A DNA stretch of 64,000 nt. Origin: CAYSEW01 sp964430245. GTDB taxonomy: Bacteria; Bacteroidota; Bacteroidia; Flavobacteriales_D; Parvicellaceae. Where the stretch lies: NCBI GenBank assembly GCA_964430245.1, contig CAYSEW010000009.1:40637-104636 (forward strand). The letters are read 5' to 3'. Of the stretch, positions 1-8,402 are shown piece after piece (the first letter of the stretch is position 1; every line of letters starts with the position of its first letter). The notes under the pieces were generated by a model that was given only the letters and a program-made list of their open reading frames with translations, was not told the origin of the DNA and made no database searches. Position numbers and translations under genes: made by a program.

Positions 1-1959
1 TTTACTTTGGCTTTTTGCTATTTCTTCTAAAGGTACTTTTTTGTCAATATTTTTAATCAAGGTTACTTTACTACCGCTTTTATTTACAATAGATTTTACA
101 ACAAAATCCTGGTGTCTTTCAATATTGTGTTCTTCAACATATTGTGAAATTAGCTCTATAAAGGGTTGTCCATATCTCATGGCTTTGCCAGATCCAACAC
201 CGGAAATATTTTGAAGATCTTCCATGCTTGTTGGGTACTGAATGGTCATTTCTTCTAGCGAGGGGTCTTGGAAAACAACAAAAGGGGGGATCTTTTTTTT
301 CTGAGAAATAGACTTTCTTAAATCTTTTAGCATTTTAAATAAGTTCTCATCTAAAGCTCCGCCTCCACCTTTTTGATCAACAATTATATCATCATCATCA
401 GCATCACTAAAATCATGCTCTTTAATCAGCATAAATGATTGAGGTGAATTGATGAAGTTTCCCCCTTTATCAGATAGAAATAAAGTTCCATAAGATTCAA
501 TCTCTTTAATTGCTAGACCCGCTACAATGAGCTGTCTGAAAACTGCATTCCAAAAATGTTCAGTTTGTGAATCTCCTTTTCCAAAATAATCATTGAGATC
601 ATGTTTGTAGGTTTTTACTTTAGATGTTTTCTTGCCTACAAGAATATCAACAAAGTAATTGAATTTATGTTTCCCGTCAATGGCTTTAATGGTTTCTAGG
701 GCAAGTTTTACTTCATCTTTGCCTTCAAACTTTTCTTTAGGATTTGTTGAGTTGTCACACATTTTTGCACCTTCACCATTGACATCATCGAATTCTTCCC
801 CAAAATAATGCAGTAAGAACTTTCTTCTATTTACACTTGTTTCTGAATAAGCTACAACCTCCTGAAGAAGCTGATTGCCTACTTCTTGTTCTGCAATGGG
901 TTTTCCATGTAAGAATTTTTCAAGTTTTTCAATGTCTTTATAGCTGTAATAGGCCAAACAATGTCCTTCACCGCCATCTCTTCCTGCTCTTCCAGTTTCT
1001 TGATAGTAGCTTTCTAATGACTTTGGAATATCATGATGAATAACAAATCTTACATCAGGTTTATCAATACCCATTCCAAAAGCAATGGTAGCGACAATAA
1101 CTTCAGAGTCCTCCATTAGAAACATGTCCTGGTGTTTAGCTCTTGTGGAAGCATCCAAGCCTGCATGATAAGGAAGTGCTCTTATACCATTTACTTGAAG
1201 AACCATGGCTAATTCTTCCACTTTTTTCCTACTTAAACAATAAACTATTCCTGATTTGCCTTTTCGTTGTTTGATAAATCTAACAATATCTTTTTGAACA
1301 TCTTTTTTAGGCTTTACTTCATAAAAAAGATTGCTTCTGTTGAAAGACGCCTTGTATAGTTTAGCATCTTGCATGCCTAAATTCTTTTGTATGTCAGACT
1401 GTACCTTTGGAGTTGCGGTAGCAGTAAGGGCAATAATAGGCACATTGTTAATGGCTTCAATAATAGGCTTTAGCCTTCTGTATTCTGGACGAAAATCATG
1501 CCCCCACTCAGAAATACAATGAGCTTCGTCAATGGCAAAAAATGAAATATCAATAGTAGTTAAAAAATCAATATTGTCTTGCTTAGTAAGTGATTCGGGA
1601 GCTACATAAAGCAGTTTTGTAGTTCCGTCTACAACTGCTTTTTTAACTTTTGCGATTTCAGTTTTATTTAGAGAAGAATTCAGAAAATGTGCAACATCAT
1701 CATTATCGCTAACTTGCCTGATAGCGTCTACCTGATTTTTCATTAATGCAATCAATGGAGATACAACGATAGCAGTTCCGTTATTCATTAAAGCTGGTAG
1801 CTGATAGCATAATGATTTCCCGCCTCCTGTTGGCATGATCACAAAAGTGTGATTACCATTCAGAAGATTTTCAATAACTGCTTTTTGTTCTCCTTTAAAG
1901 CTGTTAAAGCCAAAATATTTTTGAAGGGCTGCTAAAGGCTCCATTTTAGCAATTTGCAT
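1..1959 (-). CDS. recQ: ATP-dependent DNA helicase RecQ (C-terminus cut by window edge)
   Basis: This is a superfamily 2 3'-5' DNA helicase that unwinds recombination and repair intermediates. The frame is open for 653 codons from ATG 1959 to the window edge, so the C-terminus lies outside; a second ATG at 1944 is an alternative start. Visible motifs are Walker A MPTGGGKS (residues 42-49), the DEAH box near residue 145 followed by CISEWGHDFRP, a TATA motif III, and QETGRAGRDG motif VI. An RQC region follows, and the last part (LQNISGVGSGKAMRYG) looks like an HRDC domain. The RQC zinc site is eroded: the usual Cys positions read NRRKFLLHYFGEE and then MCDNSTNP, leaving one Cys. It is transcribed alone, with no plausible partner on the same strand. 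Confidence 0.95.
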   Translation of the reverse strand, partial: MQIAKMEPLAALQKYFGFNSFKGEQKAVIENLLNGNHTFVIMPTGGGKSLCYQLPALMNNGTAIVVSPLIALMKNQVDAIRQVSDNDDVAHFLNSSLNKTEIAKVKKAVVDGTTKLLYVAPESLTKQDNIDFLTTIDISFFAIDEAHCISEWGHDFRPEYRRLKPIIEAINNVPIIALTATATPKVQSDIQKNLGMQDAKLYKASFNRSNLFYEVKPKKDVQKDIVRFIKQRKGKSGIVYCLSRKKVEELAMVLQVNGIRALPYHAGLDASTRAKHQDMFLMEDSEVIVATIAFGMGIDKPDVRFVIHHDIPKSLESYYQETGRAGRDGGEGHCLAYYSYKDIEKLEKFLHGKPIAEQEVGNQLLQEVVAYSETSVNRRKFLLHYFGEEFDDVNGEGAKMCDNSTNPKEKFEGKDEVKLALETIKAIDGKHKFNYFVDILVGKKTSKVKTYKHDLNDYFGKGDSQTEHFWNAVFRQLIVAGLAIKEIESYGTLFLSDKGGNFINSPQSFMLIKEHDFSDADDDDIIVDQKGGGGALDENLFKMLKDLRKSISQKKKIPPFVVFQDPSLEEMTIQYPTSMEDLQNISGVGSGKAMRYGQPFIELISQYVEEHNIERHQDFVVKSIVNKSGSKVTLIKNIDKKVPLEEIAKSQSK

Positions 1960-2063
1960 GTGTGGTAAATACTATTAATTATAACATACTAAGATAGTAT
2001 TTTTCATTCATGAAATTAAAATGACACCTCTTTTTATTTCTGAGAAATAGTTAAGATTTTTTT

Positions 2064-3245
2064 TTAAATATTATTTAGCTGATTTATAGTTAGATAGGAT
2101 AGCAGTCCCATTCCAGTTTTTAAGGCATTTTCATCAATGTTAAATCTGGATGTATGCAACCCATGAATAATTCCCATTTTTTCATTTCTTGTACCTAATC
2201 TGTAAAAACAGGAAGACCTTTCTAGGGAAAAATAAGAGAAATCTTCTGCCGTCATTCTTATTGGTAATTCAACTACATTTTCTGGCCCTAAGAATTGCTT
2301 CGCCATTTCTAAGGAATTTTCAGTAATAACAGGGTCGTTTTTTAAAAAAGGATATCCTTTTTTAATTTCAAAATCTATTTCAATTTTGAATTGTGCTTCA
2401 ATTTGGCTTTTAATGTCTATCATTGATTGATGTGAACTGAACCTAAAATCTTCATCCATAGTTCTAAATGTTCCTTTTAAACTCACATTATCAGGAATCA
2501 CATTTGTTGATCCTTCTCCATTGATATATCCAATAGCAAATACACAAGGGATTGTTTTTTCACTTTCGAAAAAGTCATTTAATTTAATGATTAAATTAGA
2601 AGCAGCAATAATCGGACTATTGTATTTTTCTGGTAAGGCTGCATGACCTCCTTTTCCTTTTATCTGAACATGTATTTCATCTGCGGAAGCCATATACATT
2701 CCAGACTTAAAACCAACCTTTCCTGATTCAAGATCAGGGAAAACATGTTGGGCAAATATGGTATTCACTTTTGGATTTTCCAAAACACCTTCCTTGATCA
2801 TTTGCACTGCTCCACCAGGAATCATTTCTTCTGCAGGTTGAAAAATGAATTTTATAGTTCCTTCCCATTTTTCTTTAAGCTGATCTAATATTTTTATAGC
2901 ACCTAGCATAGATGAAGTGTGTGCATCATGACCACACGCATGCATGACTCCTTTATTTACGGAGGCATAATCTATTTCATTTTCTTCTTGTATTGGCAAA
3001 GCATCAAAATCAGCCCTAATAGCGATGCAGTTTTTATTAGGATTTACTCCCTTTATTGAAGCTAAAATCCCTGTCTGTACATATCCATCTGTATATTCAA
3101 TACCCCATTTGTCTAATATGGACTTTAAATACTTAGAAGTATTGTGTTCTTGAAAAGAAAGTTCAGGATGCTTGTGTAAATGTCTTCTTATGTCAACGAT
3201 TTCATTGAAGTTGTCATTAGCTAGTTTTTTAATAAGATCTATCAT
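2064..3245 (-). CDS. M20-family amidohydrolase / N-acyl-amino-acid deacylase
   Basis: This is a zinc (or Mn/Co) peptidase-like amidohydrolase of the M20D group (hippurate hydrolase, IAA-amino acid hydrolase, N-acetyl-L,L-diaminopimelate deacetylase), 393 residues, the usual full length. The metal-site motifs are all present: MHACGHDAHTSSM near residue 103, FQPAEE near residue 136, and HGLHTSRF close to the C-terminus. The dimerisation lid lies in the middle (about residues 180-290). No signal peptide is seen, so it should be cytoplasmic. Its ATG overlaps the stop of the TSUP gene by four bases (ATGA), so the two are translationally coupled. The exact N-acyl substrate cannot be read from sequence; release of an amino acid from an N-acyl conjugate is the family reaction. 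Confidence 0.9.
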   Translation of the reverse strand: MIDLIKKLANDNFNEIVDIRRHLHKHPELSFQEHNTSKYLKSILDKWGIEYTDGYVQTGILASIKGVNPNKNCIAIRADFDALPIQEENEIDYASVNKGVMHACGHDAHTSSMLGAIKILDQLKEKWEGTIKFIFQPAEEMIPGGAVQMIKEGVLENPKVNTIFAQHVFPDLESGKVGFKSGMYMASADEIHVQIKGKGGHAALPEKYNSPIIAASNLIIKLNDFFESEKTIPCVFAIGYINGEGSTNVIPDNVSLKGTFRTMDEDFRFSSHQSMIDIKSQIEAQFKIEIDFEIKKGYPFLKNDPVITENSLEMAKQFLGPENVVELPIRMTAEDFSYFSLERSSCFYRLGTRNEKMGIIHGLHTSRFNIDENALKTGMGLLSYLTINQLNNI

Positions 3246-3640
3246 TGTGAATTAAAATATTTTAGTCCACTTATAATCATTTTTATAGACGCATATAACA
3301 TCACTCCACCAAAAATTAATTTAACTAAATAGATAGGAGTTCTTAGTGTTAATTTTGAGCCGATTAATCCCCCCACTATAAAAGAGCTAGCCATAATAGC
3401 AGCATAAAGAATAAAAGTTTTAGAAAGATGACCTCCTTGATAATAGGTGTAAAATGCTAAAACTCCTATTGGAGGCAGCATTAGTGTTAGTGAAATTCCT
3501 TGTGCTTGATATTGAGTTAATCCTAAAAAATAAATTAAACATGGAACAATAATCAGACCTCCACCGATTCCTATGAAGCCACTAGCTATTCCAGCAAATA
3601 ACCCTATTAATATTAATATGAATATGGTTTGAAAGTCCAT
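3242..3640 (-). CDS. TSUP-family (TauE/SafE-like) membrane permease, half-size
   Basis: This 132-residue membrane protein matches one half of the sulfite exporter TauE/SafE (TSUP) family, whose usual members are about 250 residues with two repeats. The signature IASGFIGIGGGLIIVPCLIYFLG is at residues 18-40, followed by further hydrophobic segments to about residue 125; I count four likely membrane spans. It would have to dimerise to build a full-size carrier. Its ATG directly follows the TAA of the upstream outer-membrane gene, and its TGA overlaps the start of the M20 amidohydrolase, so it is the middle gene of a tightly coupled trio. The family moves sulfite, sulfonates or other small organic anions; the substrate here is unknown. 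Confidence 0.85.
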   Translation of the reverse strand: MDFQTIFILILIGLFAGIASGFIGIGGGLIIVPCLIYFLGLTQYQAQGISLTLMLPPIGVLAFYTYYQGGHLSKTFILYAAIMASSFIVGGLIGSKLTLRTPIYLVKLIFGGVMLYASIKMIISGLKYFNSQ

Positions 3641-6600
3641 TTAAAAATCCAAAGATAAAGATAGATGTTTTACAGAAGGCATTATCACACCATCATTTAC
3701 ACCCCATGCCCAGTCAAAACGCACATAATACCCTAATATCCTAGTTCTAAGACCAAAGCCATAACCATATATTATAGGTTCTTTTTGGTTTTGAAGAGTA
3801 ATGGTGTAATTATGTCCATCAATTATTGTAGTATTAAATGAGTTTTGTGAAGAATAGGGGTTCACCCCTGTCCAAGCAGTACCAATATCATTAAAGCCTA
3901 TTACCATAAAATTTTCTAAAAAATCTGATTTTAGTGGTTTAGGTGAAAAATAACTAAACAAGGGTACCCTTAGCTCATTATTTATTACAGCAAATGAATT
4001 ACCATTTCTAGCATTTTGATAAAATCCTCTAACTGGAGTAGCAATGGTTTGAAATTGATAATTTTGTGCTGGATCAGGAACTATTGAAGGGTCAAATTGA
4101 GCCCACATCCAATTATCAACACCACCCATGTAATAGATCAATTTTTGATTTCCAAATGAAGTACTTGCAGCTAATCGTGATGCAAATACTATATTTCTAT
4201 GAATTTTTTGATAATGTCTAAAGTCTAAGCCTAACACAAAAAAGTCAGTTTCTTTTTGGTCTAATTCATGATAAGCTTCTCCCCAAAGTTTGAATTTTGT
4301 TCCGTTTTGAATATTGAGTCCAATATTTCGAGTGGCGTCAAATACATACTCAAGTAATAGACCACCTAAATAATGATTTTCGTTTTCTCTCAATAAAGTA
4401 TTGGGTTCTGTACTCAGTGTTACTAAATGGTCATATCTAAGGTGATTAGTTAATCTAATGCTACTTACTTCACTAAATGGCAAGCTTACATTGTATTTTA
4501 GATCATAAGTAACAGTTTTGTTGATTTCATTGTTGTTGATTTGCTGATAAGCTTGTCTAGAAATAAGATACCTTTTGTCTATTCTGTTTTTAAGATTTTC
4601 ATATACTAATAAATAACCAGTGTTATTTATCTGAACAGGTCCTTTAAAGCCACCTAAAATCCTATGGTCTTCAAAAACATCTTTAGTATTAATTAATGTA
4701 AAGCCATCAAACCCTGCATTTTGGAAACCTGATCCAGTAAACCTTTGATAAGATTGATTATTAAATGTAGGGTTCATTTGCATGACAACCTGATCAATGC
4801 TAAAATTCACCTTATAGATCTCTTTTAGAGGGAGTTCAAATTTTTTAGCAGGTTCTTTTTTTGAAGTGCTGTCTTTTTGAATAACTTCATTTGATGAAAT
4901 AGCTATGTTTTTATTCTCTGGTTTTTCATCATCAAACATGTAATTATCAATGTCTATGATTCCTGAATCAAGAGGGGGAGTGTTTTTTTGAGTTTCAAGC
5001 TTTTTAATAACAGATTTATCTGATGAATTTTTAATAAGGAAATTCATGTAATTAGTTGGTCTTGGATTGCTTTCAAAGATGAGGTCTTCATTGATGTTCC
5101 CTTTATAGAATTTATACTTCCCATTTTTTTTCATCAGCATCGAGAAGTGGTCAGAATTAGAAGAATGAGAAAGTTGAAGAGCATCTCTAGAATAATTGGA
5201 TAGTAAGTCAGTTTGACTAAAATATCTATAATGTACAACTGTGTCTATGTGGCTGATCGTACTGTCGTAATAGGCTATGTACCTATTGTAAATTCCTATT
5301 TCGTTAGAAAGGTAAGTGTAGTGATCTTTGTCATAAGAAGTAGGGTATTTTTCGTCTGCCAAAGGAGAATCAGTGATTTGCTTTAATTTTTTTCTAGAAT
5401 TTAAATCAAGCACAAAAATATCCAAATCATTATTTATTGGATTGACTTTAGTTTCATGTTTTATGGTATTGTTAAATCTATTGGAAGAAAATATGATGCT
5501 GTTGGTTCCTTTGATAAAGCTAGGGAAAAGGTCGTCATATAGGTCATTGGTTAGTTGCTTGTGACTATTACCAACTACATTGTAAAGGTATAGGTCTGTT
5601 TGTCCAGTATTCACTCCCGAAAAAACTATTTTTTTCCCACTTCCATCGTATTCAAGGCTGAGTACTTTTTCAATATTTAATAGTTTGCGCTTTGTTTTTT
5701 TACGATCTTCCATGTCGTATAAATTTAATTGTAGCTGGCCCTTTTTATCTTCTATGAAAGCTAGGACTTTTCCTGTAGGATGCCATGCTAAATTAGGATT
5801 TGAATAATCAGGAATTCTATTTAATTTGAAATTCCCTTTGGCGATTCTCCTGGTTTTATCATTTATAATATCATAGATAAATACTTTGTATTGCCCTAAT
5901 TGATTAGTAACATAGGCTGCATGATTACCGTCAGGACTGATTTTAAATTGTTGATAGACTCTATCTTTTTTACTTTTTATTTTAAGTTCTGAGAATTGTG
6001 GAGGTACTCTTCCTTCATCATCTGCTATATATCTTTCTTTATAATAGCTAATAAAATCATCTGTTATTTTAGAGAGTGTTGTGCCTAAAACATAGATAAA
6101 ACCGCTTTCGGCATTTTTACTGACTCGAGTCATGTATAGTATGTTGGGAATCATCCTGCTCCCATAAACTTCATCTATATAGTTCCAAATAGCATGACCT
6201 GCTAATCTAGCTTCATCGCCTTCAAGGTGGTTGAATTTTTCAAAATTACCACTCATGATTTGATCTTTTACTGAATTGTCAATTGAAGGAGACCAAGAAT
6301 TTCCTAAATAATCAATTAACCCCTCTTTGAACCAATTAGGGATACTTAATAATGATGAGTTTTTAAGAGATTGCTTCCAGTTATCTCCATATAATATGCG
6401 ATTCACTAATAATTCAGCAAGACCAGCACGAATCTGAGCATTAAATTTTTCATGATCACCTTCGTAATAGAGAAAAACTTTATTGCCTTCTATTCTGGCA
6501 GTTCCTCCAATATTTGAAATAGGATTGTTGGTTAATCCAATATTGCTTTGTCGAAAATCACTTTGTGTATTAAAAACTATAAAATGAATTTTTTCTTCTG

Positions 6601-6892
6601 TTTGATAATCAAGGAACCGTTCTAATTCTTTTAAATGTTCATGCGCAGTCTTTGCCACATAAACAGCATGTTTTTTTCCAGTTTGAACAAAGTAGATCTT
6701 AAATCTTTGAAAGTCATAAGATTGCCAGAAAAAGTTATTGTATTGAACCCTGTTCTGTCCAAATTGAATGTCAGATCCTGTATAATATTGAGATTTTATT
6801 ATTACACTATATAGGAGTAAAACAGATAGAAATATGATTTTTTTAATTCCCAAAGCATCAATATAACGTAAAGATATGCAAATTCGTATCAT
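3641..6892 (-). CDS. TolB-like beta-propeller / outer-membrane barrel protein with degenerate gluzincin domain
   Basis: This is a 1083-residue secreted or outer-membrane protein. A hydrophobic stretch near residues 17-34 looks like a signal peptide; the ATG at 6892 puts about 16 residues ahead of it, so a later TTG start is possible. Residues about 40-290 resemble a peptidase-MA-like gluzincin fold (IPNWFKEGLIDYLGN, then a HAIWNYIDEVYG-like helix), but the first helix reads RAGLAELLVNR, so the HExxH zinc motif is missing and proteolysis is unlikely. Next come WD40-like TolB/PD40 blades (ISPDGNHAAYVTN, WHPTGKVLAFIED, DGSGKKIVFSG, FIKGTNSIIFSSNR). The C-terminal 350 residues resemble a BamA/Omp85-type barrel and end in a terminal Phe (SLSLDF). 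It leads a coupled trio with the TSUP and M20 genes. Role unknown. Confidence 0.75.
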   Translation of the reverse strand: MIRICISLRYIDALGIKKIIFLSVLLLYSVIIKSQYYTGSDIQFGQNRVQYNNFFWQSYDFQRFKIYFVQTGKKHAVYVAKTAHEHLKELERFLDYQTEEKIHFIVFNTQSDFRQSNIGLTNNPISNIGGTARIEGNKVFLYYEGDHEKFNAQIRAGLAELLVNRILYGDNWKQSLKNSSLLSIPNWFKEGLIDYLGNSWSPSIDNSVKDQIMSGNFEKFNHLEGDEARLAGHAIWNYIDEVYGSRMIPNILYMTRVSKNAESGFIYVLGTTLSKITDDFISYYKERYIADDEGRVPPQFSELKIKSKKDRVYQQFKISPDGNHAAYVTNQLGQYKVFIYDIINDKTRRIAKGNFKLNRIPDYSNPNLAWHPTGKVLAFIEDKKGQLQLNLYDMEDRKKTKRKLLNIEKVLSLEYDGSGKKIVFSGVNTGQTDLYLYNVVGNSHKQLTNDLYDDLFPSFIKGTNSIIFSSNRFNNTIKHETKVNPINNDLDIFVLDLNSRKKLKQITDSPLADEKYPTSYDKDHYTYLSNEIGIYNRYIAYYDSTISHIDTVVHYRYFSQTDLLSNYSRDALQLSHSSNSDHFSMLMKKNGKYKFYKGNINEDLIFESNPRPTNYMNFLIKNSSDKSVIKKLETQKNTPPLDSGIIDIDNYMFDDEKPENKNIAISSNEVIQKDSTSKKEPAKKFELPLKEIYKVNFSIDQVVMQMNPTFNNQSYQRFTGSGFQNAGFDGFTLINTKDVFEDHRILGGFKGPVQINNTGYLLVYENLKNRIDKRYLISRQAYQQINNNEINKTVTYDLKYNVSLPFSEVSSIRLTNHLRYDHLVTLSTEPNTLLRENENHYLGGLLLEYVFDATRNIGLNIQNGTKFKLWGEAYHELDQKETDFFVLGLDFRHYQKIHRNIVFASRLAASTSFGNQKLIYYMGGVDNWMWAQFDPSIVPDPAQNYQFQTIATPVRGFYQNARNGNSFAVINNELRVPLFSYFSPKPLKSDFLENFMVIGFNDIGTAWTGVNPYSSQNSFNTTIIDGHNYTITLQNQKEPIIYGYGFGLRTRILGYYVRFDWAWGVNDGVIMPSVKHLSLSLDF

Positions 6893-6896
6893 TATA

Positions 6897-6904
6897 TACT
6901 TTTG
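6897..6904 (+). promoter_or_regulatory. Bacteroidetes -7 promoter element (TAnnTTTG) for MBL-fold gene
   Basis: TACTTTTG is an exact match to the Bacteroidetes -7 consensus TAnnTTTG and lies 26 bases upstream of the ATG at 6931. No convincing -33 TTG is seen at the usual distance. It overlaps the start of the divergent gene at 6892. Confidence 0.45.
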
Positions 6905-6930
6905 TATAAACTCATAAATTCTTGAATATA

Positions 6931-7572
6931 ATGGTTACAGTGAAAAAATTCGTTTTTAATCCTTTTATGGAAAACTCATATGTTTTATACGATGAGTCTA
7001 AAGAGTGTGTTATTATTGATCCAGGTTGTTACTATGAGGAGGAAGAGAAAATGATTGATGAATTCATTCATGAGAAAGGATTGAAGCCGGTTAAATTATT
7101 ACATACCCATAGTCATTTAGATCATGTTTTTGGCTCGGGATATATTGCGGAAAAATATAAATTAAAGCTTTGGATTCATTCAAGTGACGAGCAAACACTT
7201 AAAGCATTTAATTTATCTGCAAACATGTATGGGGTTCCTGTTAGAATAAACCCTCCAGAAAAGTATCATTTTTTTGATATGGAAAAAGGGATAGGGTTCG
7301 GAGATAGCCATTTAGAGATTAGATTTGTGCCTGGCCATGCTCCAGGTCATGTGGTTTTTATTTCAAAAGATTCCAATTTTGTCATTAATGGGGATTGTTT
7401 GTTTGATGGAAGTATTGGAAGAACAGATCTTCCAGGTGGAGATCATGCAACTTTAATTAGATGTATCAATGAACAACTATTTACTTTAAATGATGATTAT
7501 GTTGTGTATTGTGGTCATGGAGATGAAACCACAATAGGTAAAGAAAAAAGAACCAATCCTTTTTTAGTATAA
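6931..7572 (+). CDS. MBL-fold metallo-hydrolase (glyoxalase II-like)
   Basis: This is a 213-residue cytoplasmic hydrolase of the metallo-beta-lactamase fold, in the compact glyoxalase II-like group common in Bacteroidota. The di-metal ligands are visible in order: THSHLDH (residues 58-64), HAPGHVVF, GDCLFDGSIGRTD and the late YCGHGDETTIGKE. Small-thioester hydrolysis (hydroxyacylglutathione- or persulfide-type chemistry) is the usual assignment but the substrate is not determined. I chose ATG 6931 over a TTG three codons upstream because the ATG fits the -7 element and the family N-terminus. The gene stands alone, divergent from the outer-membrane trio and convergent with a T9SS cargo gene. 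Confidence 0.9.
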   Translation: MVTVKKFVFNPFMENSYVLYDESKECVIIDPGCYYEEEEKMIDEFIHEKGLKPVKLLHTHSHLDHVFGSGYIAEKYKLKLWIHSSDEQTLKAFNLSANMYGVPVRINPPEKYHFFDMEKGIGFGDSHLEIRFVPGHAPGHVVFISKDSNFVINGDCLFDGSIGRTDLPGGDHATLIRCINEQLFTLNDDYVVYCGHGDETTIGKEKRTNPFLV

Positions 7573-7600
7573 AAAAAGGCGGGATTACCCCGCCTTTAAA
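7571..7600 (-). terminator. Rho-independent terminator
   Basis: A perfect 9-bp stem (AAAGGCGGG / CCCGCCTTT, arms 7575-7583 and 7589-7597, 5-base loop) is followed on the minus strand by seven T. It ends transcription of the minus-strand T9SS gene; on the plus strand it lacks a good T run but begins right at the stop of the MBL-fold gene and may serve both. Confidence 0.85.
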
Positions 7601-7619
7601 AAGATTAAAAAGTAATGAT

Positions 7620-8285
7620 TTATTGAATCACAATACTATGAATCATTCGACCTTTATTGGTATTCATATGTAAAACATATAATCCAGTATTTAAGTTACT
7701 TAAAGAGATCATTTCACTAGCACCAGTACTTAAATTAAAGATACTGTTGTACACTTCTTTACCTTGTATGTTGTAAACATGTATTTCAACATTATCAGCA
7801 TCCCCATCATTAGAAATAAAGAAATCTCCATTATTTGGATTTGGATAGACTGTTAATAGGTTGTTAGCCTCTTCTGAGATGCCAACATTTCCAGAACAGC
7901 TTAATACAGTTCCAGAATAAACAACTCCAGCCGATGGACCTGTACCATATGGGTGAGCATATAATGTATCTCCAACATCATTTAGAATTTCAAACCATAT
8001 TTCATCGTTCCATGTGGAACCTCCAAGCCATTCAGCTTCTAGAGCGTCTCCTACGTTCACATTTAGAGCAACAGATGAATCTGATTGAACATTCCCGCCT
8101 TGAGCAGAACCTCCAAAAGGATATTGAATAGTGTCAGCCTGTCCACCAATAGTTACAAGCATTTCTCCCCCATTCCATCCATCACCCCAAGCATCATGCA
8201 TTTCAACTGAGTAATTACAATTTTGTGCATTTGTGGAAAAAATAACAGCAAATAGAGCTGTGCAAAAAGATAAAAGTTTTTTCAT
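7620..8285 (-). CDS. Small secreted protein with T9SS type A sorting domain
   Basis: This 221-residue protein has a clear signal peptide (residues 1-20, ending STNAQ), a roughly 110-residue beta-rich domain, and a C-terminal type A T9SS sorting domain (VYPNPNNGDFFI... ending in HSIVIQ, residues about 145-221). The middle domain carries the motif HDAWGDGWNGGEM, which recurs in variant form (NDSYGDGMYGSQW) inside the large protease at 30.3-34.8 kb. After export by Sec and T9SS it should be released or anchored at the surface. The gene lies between two hairpin terminators (7571-7600 and 8351-8380), so it is a single transcription unit. A short inverted repeat lies in its upstream region. No catalytic motif is visible. 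Confidence 0.85.
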   Translation of the reverse strand: MKKLLSFCTALFAVIFSTNAQNCNYSVEMHDAWGDGWNGGEMLVTIGGQADTIQYPFGGSAQGGNVQSDSSVALNVNVGDALEAEWLGGSTWNDEIWFEILNDVGDTLYAHPYGTGPSAGVVYSGTVLSCSGNVGISEEANNLLTVYPNPNNGDFFISNDGDADNVEIHVYNIQGKEVYNSIFNLSTGASEMISLSNLNTGLYVLHMNTNKGRMIHSIVIQ

Positions 8286-8318
8286 AAATAATAATTTAAA
8301 TTAATAATTAGGTTATAT

Positions 8319-8336
8319 ACCCTGAAAGAACAGGGT
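8319..8336 (-). promoter_or_regulatory. Short inverted repeat upstream of T9SS gene
   Basis: ACCCTG (8319-8324) and CAGGGT (8331-8336) face each other over 6 bases, 34-51 bases upstream of the ATG at 8285. It is the only G+C-rich element in an AT-rich leader. It could be an operator or a leader hairpin; no -7 element was found nearby, so the start site is unknown. Confidence 0.3.
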
Positions 8337-8350
8337 AACGTAAAGTTAAT

Positions 8351-8380
8351 AAAAAAAGGGGGCATACCCCCCCTTTTTTT
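8351..8380. terminator. Bidirectional-looking rho-independent terminator
   Basis: Seven A and five G (8351-8362) pair with seven C and seven T (8367-8380) around a CATA loop. The hairpin has a T run on either strand. It lies 22 bases beyond the stop of the 1199-residue T9SS gene and should end that transcript before the next minus-strand gene. Confidence 0.85.
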
Positions 8381-8402
8381 AATATTTGACAAAATTTAAT
8401 GT

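Noticed and set aside
6538..6892. Possible active metalloprotease at the N-terminus of the 1083-residue protein.
   Set aside because: The gluzincin fold is suggested, but the HExxH helix is replaced (RAGLAELLVNR), so no catalytic zinc site is supported.
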